NCBI GenBank assembly: GCA_041601535.1
Contig: JBFIHZ010000076.1
Location: 1 to 13,486 of the forward strand
DNA from: JBFIHZ01 sp041601535
Lineage (GTDB): Bacteria; Pseudomonadota; Gammaproteobacteria; Xanthomonadales; SZUA-36
DNA: 13,486 bases
Direction of reading: 5' to 3'
This document shows positions 1-6,384 of the stretch, piece by piece (position 1 is the stretch's first letter; every line of letters starts with the position of its first letter). The position numbers and the translations under genes were made by a program. The notes below the pieces were generated by a model. It was not told the DNA's origin. It made no database searches and saw only the letters and a program-made list of their open reading frames with translations.

Positions 1-342
1 GCCAATGCAACGGATATTTTCTCGTCCCACCGCATGACAATGATTATTGATAACCTGAAGTCCCGTTACGATCTGGTCGTAGTGGACACACCGCCGGTCA
101 TGGCCGTATCGGATGCGCGCATCATTGGCAGGGTAGTGGACAAGACGATTTTCGTGGTCCGGTGGGACAAAACACCCCGCAAGGTGGCGCGGGCGGCCAT
201 TGACCAGTTACGCCGGGCGGATGTCGACCTGGCTGGTGTGGTGCTGCAACAGGTCGACCTCAGCCGCTACGGGCGCATGGGCTACGGCAACTCCGGATAT
301 TATTATCACTACGGACGCTACGGAAAATATTATTCGGGCTGA
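1..342 (+). CDS. Polysaccharide tyrosine autokinase (BY-kinase, Wzc/CpsD-like), C-terminal part
   Basis: The reading frame is open from base 1, so the gene begins upstream; 113 residues are visible. The segment YDLVVVDTPPV (about residues 23-33) matches the Walker B strand of bacterial tyrosine kinases of the MinD/ParA-like fold, and the following VSDARIIGRVVDKTIFVVRWDKT segment continues that fold. The last 25 or so residues hold nine tyrosines in a Gly/Tyr/Arg tail, the usual site of autophosphorylation in Wzc, ExoP and CpsD proteins. In that family the kinase sits at the inner membrane and its phosphorylation cycle controls polymer length and export. The Walker A motifs and any fused Wzz/PCP transmembrane domain would lie upstream, so it cannot be said whether this is a fused Wzc or a separate kinase subunit. 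The family call is firm. Confidence 0.93.
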   Translation, partial: ANATDIFSSHRMTMIIDNLKSRYDLVVVDTPPVMAVSDARIIGRVVDKTIFVVRWDKTPRKVARAAIDQLRRADVDLAGVVLQQVDLSRYGRMGYGNSGYYYHYGRYGKYYSG

Positions 343-396
343 ACGGACAGGGAATCGTTTGGGCGGCCTCAGGCTGAATAAAGGCACGGGAATCGA

Positions 397-1104
397 ATGC
401 CTTTTATGAGACCGGTGACCGGGCCAGCTATAGTTTACTCTGTGGTGACTCTGCTGATCGCTGGCCTGGTACTGGCCCTGGCACTGCCCCGGCTGGGCGC
501 AAGTGTCAGGTTTCTGCCGGTCGAATTCGCCCAGCATCGCTATTTCAAAGACAGGGTCATACCGTCAGACCGCTTGCAGGTTTTGATCGGGTTTACCCGG
601 CAGTCCATTGCCATGCACGACCATTACCGGTATCACGATGCGCTGGGTTTTTTGTATTATCTGCGGGCGCTCGATCTGAATACACCAGCGCTTGAACGGC
701 GCGATGCCTATATTTCCGCCGAAGCAGAAACACTCTCCACCTTGCGCTCCGCACCGGCTCAGCCAGCTGCCTGGATGCGCCTGGTGACTATCCGCTGGAT
801 ACTGCACGACGAGCCGGAGAACATTATCCAGCCGTGGCGTATGTCGGTTTTTACCGGCCGCACCGACTCGGCTTTACTGGCGCAGAGAATCCAGGCCGGG
901 CTGGCATTTTTCCCGTATATGGATGAGGAAACGGCAGCCATGTTAAGAGACCAGATCTGGTTGGCCTGGCGCTCGCAGCCCGGCTCGCTGATGGGCGTGA
1001 TCGCTGTCAGTGACCCGGAGCTGGCTGTTGTCCGGCGGCTGGTAGCGGCAACGGATCCGCAATTAATAACCGAAATGGAGGCCTGGCTTGCCCGCTTTCC
1101 TTAA
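397..1104 (+). CDS. Unrecognised membrane-anchored protein of polysaccharide locus
   Basis: I do not recognise this 235-residue protein. It has a short N-terminal segment, then one hydrophobic stretch (about residues 11-31, VYSVVTLLIAGLVLALAL region) that looks like an uncleaved signal anchor, leaving roughly 200 residues probably in the periplasm. That part is rich in Arg, Leu, Ala and Trp and is probably largely alpha-helical; I see no catalytic motif. The start chosen is ATG 397, with a weak GGGA about five bases upstream; ATG 406 is an alternative that would only shorten the N-terminus. It follows the tyrosine kinase after 54 bases and overlaps the phosphatase gene by 17 bases, so it is probably co-expressed with both. 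A role as accessory subunit of the kinase/export machinery is inference from position only. Confidence 0.8.
   Translation: MPFMRPVTGPAIVYSVVTLLIAGLVLALALPRLGASVRFLPVEFAQHRYFKDRVIPSDRLQVLIGFTRQSIAMHDHYRYHDALGFLYYLRALDLNTPALERRDAYISAEAETLSTLRSAPAQPAAWMRLVTIRWILHDEPENIIQPWRMSVFTGRTDSALLAQRIQAGLAFFPYMDEETAAMLRDQIWLAWRSQPGSLMGVIAVSDPELAVVRRLVAATDPQLITEMEAWLARFP
1077..1081 (+). promoter_or_regulatory. Shine-Dalgarno GGAGG supporting TTG start at 1088
   Basis: A perfect GGAGG lies inside the end of the preceding gene, six bases before TTG 1088. It favours this TTG over the downstream in-frame GTG at 1127 as the start of the metallophosphatase gene, and it implies translational coupling across the 17-base overlap. 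Confidence 0.7.
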
Positions 1105-1870
1105 ACGGCTGCTGGGCCTTTCCACCGTGCCCCCGGTGACGCCGTTCCTGCCGGACGGGCAGCGCGTGTATGCGATCGGTGATGTGCACGGCCGTCTGGA
1201 CCTGTTACAGGAGTTGTTCCAGCGGGTCAAAGAAGATGCGGCCGGCTACGATGGCAGCAGCCAGCTGGTATTTCTCGGTGACTACATTGATCGCGGCGGA
1301 CAATCCAAAGAGGTCATCGATTTTCTGTTATCACGGCCGTTTACTGGTTTTGAGACCACGTTTCTGATGGGCAATCATGAACAGACCTTGCTGGACTTTC
1401 TGCGTCACCCTGAGGCAGTGGCCAGCTGGCTGAATTATGGAGGCCGCGCAACCCTTGACAGTTACGGAGTGACTCAGCCGATGCGGGTATCGCACCTTGA
1501 TCTGAACGCGCTGCGGGATGAACTGCAGGCGCGCTTGCCACCCGGGCACCTGGAGTTTTACCAAAGCCTTCCTTATTTGCACATTTGCGGAAGTTATTGC
1601 TTTGTGCATGCGGGCATTCGTCCCGGAATTGATTTGCAGGAACAGCGCAATGCGGACCTGCTGTGGATTCGGGAAGATTTCACCGCCAGCGAGGACATTC
1701 ACGAGCATATCGTGGTGCACGGCCACAGCATCACGCCACAGGCAGAATTCAGGAACAACCGGATCGGCATCGATACGGGTGCTTTCCACAGTGGCATATT
1801 GACGTGTCTGGTCCTGCAACAGGATCAGCAACGATTGATCCAGACGGGAGGTGGGGTATCCGCAACCTGA
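1088..1870 (+). CDS. PPP-family metallophosphatase (Ser/Thr protein phosphatase-like)
   Basis: This 260-residue protein carries the full set of calcineurin-like/PPP phosphatase motifs in order: GDVHG (31-35), GDYIDRG (64-70), GNHE (95-98), a metal-binding histidine in FVHAG (174) and HGH (211-213), followed by GIDTG (227-231). These bind a dinuclear metal centre and hydrolyse phosphate monoesters. The compact size and motif spacing resemble bacterial PrpA/PrpB and phage lambda phosphatases, which can act on phospho-Ser/Thr and also phospho-Tyr. There is no signal peptide or membrane segment, so it is probably cytoplasmic. The start is TTG 1088, backed by a perfect GGAGG six bases upstream. 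Its place two genes after a tyrosine autokinase suggests it could reverse kinase phosphorylation, a job usually done by Wzb or CpsB; that is inference. A symmetrical-diadenosine-tetraphosphatase-like activity is a less likely alternative. Confidence 0.93.
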   Translation: MPAFLKRLLGLSTVPPVTPFLPDGQRVYAIGDVHGRLDLLQELFQRVKEDAAGYDGSSQLVFLGDYIDRGGQSKEVIDFLLSRPFTGFETTFLMGNHEQTLLDFLRHPEAVASWLNYGGRATLDSYGVTQPMRVSHLDLNALRDELQARLPPGHLEFYQSLPYLHICGSYCFVHAGIRPGIDLQEQRNADLLWIREDFTASEDIHEHIVVHGHSITPQAEFRNNRIGIDTGAFHSGILTCLVLQQDQQRLIQTGGGVSAT

Positions 1871-2760
1871 TCGTCAAAGCCTTGGCCATTACACTGGCCA
1901 GCTTCGCCCTGGTGGCGCATGCGGACTATCAGTCCGGCCTGGAAGCCTATCAGGGCGGCAACTACGAATTGGCCTTCTCGGAATGGATAGCGGTTGCGGT
2001 CAGCGGTGAACAGGAAACCCATCCGGCCGTGCGCGCCGAAGCGCAATACGCCATCGGGATGATGTATTGGATGGGGCAGGGGGTCACGCAGGATTCATCG
2101 GCTTCGGCCAACTGGATGCGTGAAGCGGCCAAGCTGGGGCATGCGGGCGCCCAGTTGAAGCTGGGATACCTGTATCTCTCGGGCACAGGGGTAAAGCAGA
2201 GTGAATTTGAAGCATTTAAATGGTTGCAGATGTCGGCCAATCAGGGGAATGCGGACGCCCAGTACAACCTTGGCGTGATGTATCGTGATGGATTGGGTGT
2301 TGAGGCCAACACGGATCGTGCGCTGCAGTGGTTTCATGAGGCCGCCGCCAAGGGCGACGAGGTATCGGCCGGCATCATTGCAGAGTACGAAAAAACGGGA
2401 AAACTGATATCAGCCAACCCCGAAGTGACACCGGCCCCATCCGCAGCGGCGGAATCCGGCTCTACGATACGTGATAAATCCTGGATATTAAGCCGCAATC
2501 CGGAGCATTTCACCATTCAGGTTATCGCCTTGTTAAACCGTGAAAAGCTGCAAACGTTTATTGCGCAGAACCAGTCATTTGAGCCATTTGCCATTTTTGA
2601 GTCGCAGTGGAACGGTCAGCCTCTGTGGGTCCTGTTACAAGGTGACTATCCATCGGCGGATGAAGCCAACGCCGCCAGGCTCGTGTTTCCAGCCGGTTTG
2701 CAAGAGCGTGAAAAATTGTGGGTTCGCCGGTTTTCAAACCTGCAGAACGATCTGCGGTGA
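1867..2760 (+). CDS. Secreted Sel1-repeat protein with SPOR-like C-terminal domain
   Basis: From the proposed start the product is 297 residues. Residues 1-19 form a classical signal peptide (one Lys, a hydrophobic core, then ALVAHA before Asp20), so it is probably periplasmic or outer-envelope. Three Sel1-type helical repeats follow at about 57-92, 93-128 and 129-164, with the typical AQYNLGVMY, G-GV and A--WF--AA pattern. After a Pro/Ala/Ser-rich linker (about 183-205), residues 212-290 (FTIQVIALLNRE to WVRRF) look like a SPOR domain, a fold that binds denuded peptidoglycan glycan strands. Sel1 repeats usually mediate protein contacts. The start is uncertain: no ATG lies near the signal peptide. 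CTG 1867 overlaps the phosphatase stop (CTGA) and gives an ideal signal peptide; GTG 1804 and TTG 1882 are alternatives. Function within the locus is unknown; an envelope scaffold is a guess. Confidence 0.85.
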   Translation: MIVKALAITLASFALVAHADYQSGLEAYQGGNYELAFSEWIAVAVSGEQETHPAVRAEAQYAIGMMYWMGQGVTQDSSASANWMREAAKLGHAGAQLKLGYLYLSGTGVKQSEFEAFKWLQMSANQGNADAQYNLGVMYRDGLGVEANTDRALQWFHEAAAKGDEVSAGIIAEYEKTGKLISANPEVTPAPSAAAESGSTIRDKSWILSRNPEHFTIQVIALLNREKLQTFIAQNQSFEPFAIFESQWNGQPLWVLLQGDYPSADEANAARLVFPAGLQEREKLWVRRFSNLQNDLR

Positions 2761-2767
2761 GGCCGGT

Positions 2768-4156
2768 TTGAGGCAGGCGTTGGTGGCATTCGGTTTGTTG
2801 CTGCTGGTGGTGACAGCACCGATTCCATTGGGCAGCAATCGCGAATGGTCGTGGAGTTTGTGCGCCGTCGTGGTGGCGCTGTTGGGTTTACTGCAGTTCT
2901 CGGGGCTGCTGTGGTCAGGCCGAACGCGGCCACGGACTCCGCCGGTGTCATTGGTTTTCCTGTTCCTGCTGAGCTGCACCTGGGTGTTGATACAGGTGGC
3001 AGACATCACGCCTGCGTCATGGCATCACCCCTTATGGTCAATGACACTGGAGACCCTTGGGCCGCCGGTTCAGGCCACGGTATCCCTGTCCACAACCGAC
3101 AGCGGTACAGCCCTGATGCGCCTGCTCAGTTATGGACTGGTTTTCGCACTGGCTTTTCAATTGGGTCAGGACCGGAAAATGGCACTACAAATTATTTCCT
3201 GGCTGTTTGCCGCCGGCCTCGTATATTCGATTTACGGCTTATGGGTGTACTGGAGTGGCTATCAGCCGGAGTGGTTGTTTGGCGACCGCCGGCTGCCGCA
3301 CGACGTGCGTGGCACGTTTATTAACAGGAATCATTTTGCCACCTGGCAGGGCCTGACCCTGCTCACCGCAATCGCGTACTTCTACCAGCGCATGGCAAAG
3401 CCTGAAGTCATGCCCTATACCGTGCCACAGAGCCGTGACGCCCGCGTGGAGACATTTATCCTCAAGTCGTGGAAGCTGCTGACCGCGATTCTGGTTATGG
3501 TCACCGCGCTGGTGCTGACGCACTCTCGCGCGGGATTTGCCTCTGGCCTGGCAGGGGTAATGGTGCTGCTGTATCTTCTGGACCATCGCGCACCTTCGAG
3601 GCGTGGCTTGTCCCGCACCACCATCGTGGCCGCCTTGTTTGTTGCCAGTCTGGCCTTCTATCTCACCAGCGAAGTTTTGCTTGACCGCATCAATCGAACC
3701 GAAATCACTTCTGAAGAACGCCTGGAAGTGTTCGGCGACGTCTATCGGGGAATTGGCGACAATACCTTGCTGGGTTTTGGCTATGGAACGTTTGCCGACA
3801 GTTTTCGTTTGTACGATGACATAGAGGCACCGGTTCATTATGATCGGGCACACAATAGCTGGCTGGAAAACCTTTTTGAATTGGGGGTTCCCGCCGCCCT
3901 GGCCCTGTTCCTGTGCCTGATGGGGCTGGCGCTTGTGTGTTTCAGAGGGGTGTATCGCAGACATCGGGACTGGGTGTATCCCGCCACCGGAGCGGCTGCT
4001 TCGGTTTTGGTCGGCTTGCACGCGATGGTGGATTTCAGCCTGCAAATTCCCGCAGTTGCGTTACTCTATGCCTGCATCATGGGTGTTGCCTGCGCGCAGT
4101 CGAATTCATCCGCGGGAGCTCAGCGCGGTCACGGTGGCAGCGGCATGGATGGATGA
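2768..4156 (+). CDS. O-antigen ligase/polymerase family membrane protein (Wzy_C, PF04932-like)
   Basis: The product is 462 residues with about ten or more hydrophobic segments, so it is a polytopic inner-membrane protein. Family motifs are visible: GTFINRNHFA (182-191), SRAG after a membrane segment (253-256), a large periplasmic loop with GDNTLLGFGYGTF and RAHNSWLENLFELG (360-373), and VDFSLQIPA (421-429). The loop histidine and arginine are typical of both WaaL-type ligases, which transfer lipid-linked glycan to an acceptor, and Wzy-type polymerases; sequence alone does not separate these. The start is TTG 2768, with GAGG five bases upstream; upstream in-frame ATG 2540 would lie deep inside the preceding gene and add a non-membrane, implausible extension. 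Only seven bases separate it from the Sel1-repeat gene. With a WecA-like initiator and Wzm/Wzt nearby, a ligase role is somewhat favoured. Confidence 0.9.
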   Translation: MRQALVAFGLLLLVVTAPIPLGSNREWSWSLCAVVVALLGLLQFSGLLWSGRTRPRTPPVSLVFLFLLSCTWVLIQVADITPASWHHPLWSMTLETLGPPVQATVSLSTTDSGTALMRLLSYGLVFALAFQLGQDRKMALQIISWLFAAGLVYSIYGLWVYWSGYQPEWLFGDRRLPHDVRGTFINRNHFATWQGLTLLTAIAYFYQRMAKPEVMPYTVPQSRDARVETFILKSWKLLTAILVMVTALVLTHSRAGFASGLAGVMVLLYLLDHRAPSRRGLSRTTIVAALFVASLAFYLTSEVLLDRINRTEITSEERLEVFGDVYRGIGDNTLLGFGYGTFADSFRLYDDIEAPVHYDRAHNSWLENLFELGVPAALALFLCLMGLALVCFRGVYRRHRDWVYPATGAAASVLVGLHAMVDFSLQIPAVALLYACIMGVACAQSNSSAGAQRGHGGSGMDG

Positions 4157-4218
4157 CGTGAGCAACAAGGGGCTTTCAGGAATGACAGGAAATCGTCGGT
4201 CGAAGATCGGGTGCCAGC

Positions 4219-5328
4219 GTGATATTTGAATCGATTCCTTGGGTGCTGGTACCCATCGCGGCCTTGCTCAGTGCGGGCCTTGCATTGCTGCTGGTTCCAC
4301 TGGCCTACCGTTTGAATTGGGTTGATCATCCAGGAGGCCGCAAAGTGCATGATACGGCCACGCCGCTGGTGGGTGGGGTGGCTGTTTACCTGGCCATCCT
4401 GACGGTGACAGCCCTGCTGCCGATTTCCGGTTTGCTGCAAAATCCCTTTTACTTTACCTTGCTGGCCGGCGGCAGTGTCCTGCTATTGACCGGTATGGTT
4501 GACGATCTTCGCCAGGTCTCAACTACCATGCGCTTCCTGGTGCAAATTGCCGCCTGTCTGGCAATGATCCATTTCACCGGAGTGACCCTGCATGATTTTG
4601 GTGAACTGTTCAGCAGCAGTGTTCTGAAGCTGGGATTGCTTTCTGTACCGCTGACCGTGTTTGCCGCGCTGGGTGTGGTTAACGCACTTAACATGATTGA
4701 TGGCATGGATGGCCTGTCGGCCGTTATCTTTATCGTTGCCGCGTCAGGGATGACCGCATTTTCGGTGCTTAATGGCGACCTGGAAATGGCATGGTTCCTG
4801 CTCATCTGTGTTTCCGCCGTGCTGGGGTTTTTGTGCTTGAATGCGCGACTGCCCTGGAATCACAAGGCACGCGTGTTCCTCGGCGATGCGGGCACGCTGA
4901 TGCTGGGGTTTACCCTTGCCTGGTGTTTTATCCGTCTTGGGAACGGTGCGGACCGGGCGTTTATGCCGATGACTGCAGTCTGGCTTTTTGCGGTGCCGCT
5001 GCTGGATACCGCCACGCTGATCTGGCGGCGCTGGCGTGATGGAAGGCCGGTACTTTCAGCCGACCAGTATCATCTTCATCATGCCTTCCTGCGGGCTGGT
5101 TTCAGCGTGGGGCAGGCTGGCTTGACCATCCTGTTGCTGGCTTTACTGATGAGCGGTATTGGCATTCTTTTTGAGGTCAGCGAATTGCCTGGCTACCTGA
5201 GCTTTTACACGTTTATGCTGTTGGCATTTATTTACTATTTCTACATGAAGCACAGCTGGCAAAGTCAGCAATTTCTGGGGCGGCATTTCATTCACCACGA
5301 TTTCATTATTGAAGACGGTTATGCCTGA
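4219..5328 (+). CDS. WecA-like polyprenyl-phosphate sugar-1-phosphate transferase
   Basis: The 369-residue polytopic membrane protein belongs to the MraY/WecA/TagO family (glycosyl transferase family 4 of Pfam). Diagnostic segments are RKVHDTATPLVGG (41-53), GMVDDLRQ (92-99) with the paired aspartates, NALNMIDGMDGLS (155-167), FLGDAGTLMLGF (220-231) and the cytoplasmic histidine motif QYHLHHAFLRAG (283-294). These enzymes move HexNAc-1-phosphate (GlcNAc in WecA) from a UDP-sugar to undecaprenyl phosphate and thereby start glycan assembly on the cytoplasmic face. The exact donor cannot be told from sequence. GTG 4219 is the chosen start, with GGGTG as a modest ribosome site five bases upstream and a hydrophobic N-terminus directly after it. 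A 62-base gap precedes it. The final 20 residues (after KHSWQSQ) form a short soluble tail. Confidence 0.94.
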   Translation: MIFESIPWVLVPIAALLSAGLALLLVPLAYRLNWVDHPGGRKVHDTATPLVGGVAVYLAILTVTALLPISGLLQNPFYFTLLAGGSVLLLTGMVDDLRQVSTTMRFLVQIAACLAMIHFTGVTLHDFGELFSSSVLKLGLLSVPLTVFAALGVVNALNMIDGMDGLSAVIFIVAASGMTAFSVLNGDLEMAWFLLICVSAVLGFLCLNARLPWNHKARVFLGDAGTLMLGFTLAWCFIRLGNGADRAFMPMTAVWLFAVPLLDTATLIWRRWRDGRPVLSADQYHLHHAFLRAGFSVGQAGLTILLLALLMSGIGILFEVSELPGYLSFYTFMLLAFIYYFYMKHSWQSQQFLGRHFIHHDFIIEDGYA

Positions 5329-5370
5329 TTTGCTCACTCTGGCCTGCTGGCATATTGTTTCGCCTGTGTT

Positions 5371-5378
5371 TATACAAT
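5371..5378 (+). promoter_or_regulatory. Possible -10 element in the wecA-like/uxs gap
   Basis: The 78-base gap before uxs is the longest non-coding stretch in the window. It contains TATACAAT, within which TACAAT and TATACA each resemble a sigma70 -10 box. No good -35 box is seen at 16-18 bases: TTGTTT at 5355-5360 is too close. An internal promoter here is possible but weakly supported. Confidence 0.2.
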
Positions 5379-5395
5379 CAATCATGCACACGACC

Positions 5396-5401
5396 AAGGA
5401 G
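5396..5401 (+). promoter_or_regulatory. Strong Shine-Dalgarno AAGGAG before uxs
   Basis: AAGGAG lies five bases before ATG 5407. It is the best ribosome-binding site in the window and fixes the start of the UDP-xylose synthase gene, suggesting strong translation of that enzyme relative to its neighbours. Confidence 0.8.
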
Positions 5402-5406
5402 AATCC

Positions 5407-6384
5407 ATGAAACCTGCTCAAGCTGCCCAACCCCAACGGGCCCTTCGTATTATGGTGACCGGCGGCGCGGGTTTTCTCGGGTCTCACCTGTGCGACCGGC
5501 TGCTGAACGAGGGCCATGATGTATTGTGCGTTGACAACTTTTACACATCCACGCGGCGTAATATCACGCACTTGCTTGAGCATCCGAATTTCGAGCTGAT
5601 GCGGCACGATGTGACATTTCCGCTGTATGTCGAAGTGGACCGCATCTACAACCTGGCCTGTCCGGCATCACCGGTGCATTATCAGCGTGACCCGGTTCAG
5701 ACCACCAAGACCAGTGTGCATGGCGCGATCAATATGCTGGGGCTGGCCAAGCGAACCGGAGCGCGCATCCTGCAGGCATCAACCAGTGAAGTTTACGGTG
5801 ATCCGGAAGTTCATCCGCAAAAAGAGCAGTACTGGGGTAATGTTAATCCCATAGGAATACGTTCGTGTTACGACGAAGGCAAGCGGTGTGCTGAAACCCT
5901 GTTTTTTGATTACTGGCGGCAACACAAACTGGCCATCAAGGTAGCACGCATTTTCAACACCTACGGACCTCGCATGCTGCCTGATGACGGCAGGGTGGTG
6001 TCCAACTTCATCGTGCAGGCATTGCAGGGTGAGGACATCACCATTTACGGCGACGGTAGCCAGACCCGGTCTTTTTGCTATGTTGATGACCTGGTGGAAG
6101 GCCTGATGCGCCTGATGGAGAGCGACCCGGAAGTTACCGGCCCCATAAACCTGGGCAATCCGGGCGAATTTTCGATCCGGGAACTGGCTGAAAAAGTAGT
6201 GCAAATGACCGGGTCGGGCTCCAGCCTGGTGTATGAACCGCTGCCACAGGACGACCCCACCCAGCGGCAACCGGACATCACTCAGGCCAGGGCGGTACTT
6301 GGCTGGGAGCCCAAAGTGCCATTGGAGCAGGGATTGAAACCCACGGTTGAATACTTCAGCAAGCTGGCTGCAACTCGTGGGTGA
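5407..6384 (+). CDS. uxs: UDP-glucuronic acid decarboxylase (UDP-xylose synthase)
   Basis: The 325-residue product is an extended short-chain dehydrogenase/reductase. It has the NAD-binding TGGAGFLGSH (18-27), DNFYTSTRRN (43-52), the sugar-nucleotide segment NLACPASPVHYQ (82-93), STSEVYGDP (125-133), and the catalytic RSCYDEGKR with Tyr155 and Lys159. NLACPASP and SCYDEGKR together are typical of UXS enzymes and separate them from dTDP-glucose dehydratases and epimerases. UXS oxidises UDP-glucuronate at C4, decarboxylates it and reduces it to UDP-xylose in the cytoplasm using bound NAD. Its substrate needs a UDP-glucose 6-dehydrogenase, which is not in this window. The start ATG 5407 has a strong AAGGAG five bases upstream. 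It overlaps the downstream epimerase gene, so xylose (or arabinose) is a likely sugar of the polymer. Confidence 0.96.
   Translation: MKPAQAAQPQRALRIMVTGGAGFLGSHLCDRLLNEGHDVLCVDNFYTSTRRNITHLLEHPNFELMRHDVTFPLYVEVDRIYNLACPASPVHYQRDPVQTTKTSVHGAINMLGLAKRTGARILQASTSEVYGDPEVHPQKEQYWGNVNPIGIRSCYDEGKRCAETLFFDYWRQHKLAIKVARIFNTYGPRMLPDDGRVVSNFIVQALQGEDITIYGDGSQTRSFCYVDDLVEGLMRLMESDPEVTGPINLGNPGEFSIRELAEKVVQMTGSGSSLVYEPLPQDDPTQRQPDITQARAVLGWEPKVPLEQGLKPTVEYFSKLAATRG

Larger units (their letters stand above)
5321..5410 (+). other. Bridging mini-ORF (29 codons) between wecA-like gene and uxs
   Basis: An ATG at 5321, eight bases before the end of the wecA-like gene in another frame, opens a 29-codon frame that crosses the whole 78-base gap. 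It stops at TGA 5408-5410, overlapping the uxs start as ATGA. The peptide begins MPDLLTLACWHIV and has a short hydrophobic middle. No clear ribosome site precedes it. It may be chance, a coupling device or a small peptide; see findings. Confidence 0.2.

Noticed and set aside
1..342. Tyr/Gly-rich tail of the first gene as a low-complexity repeat
   Set aside because: Tyrosine clusters at this position are the normal autophosphorylation site of BY-kinases, so no separate repeat feature is needed.
1663..1866. Upstream extension of the Sel1/SPOR frame from ATG 1663
   Set aside because: It overlaps the phosphatase gene by about 200 bases, would bury the signal peptide behind about 70 residues, and encodes a His/Arg/Gln-rich sequence typical of a shifted frame.
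2540..2767. Long upstream extension of the ligase-family frame from ATG 2540
   Set aside because: It lies inside the SPOR-coding region in another frame, encodes a Cys/Arg-rich stretch unlike membrane protein sequence, and TTG 2768 has a good ribosome site.
3239..4045. 268-codon open frame on the minus strand opposite the ligase-family gene
   Set aside because: It mirrors a clear membrane-protein gene, its product is Gln/Arg/Gly-rich without any motif, and it has no fitting neighbours. It is a shadow of the plus-strand codon bias.
5321..5355. Possible terminator hairpin after the wecA-like gene (ATGCC ... GGCAT)
   Set aside because: Only five base pairs with a loop of more than 20 bases and no T-run of note; not enough for an intrinsic terminator.
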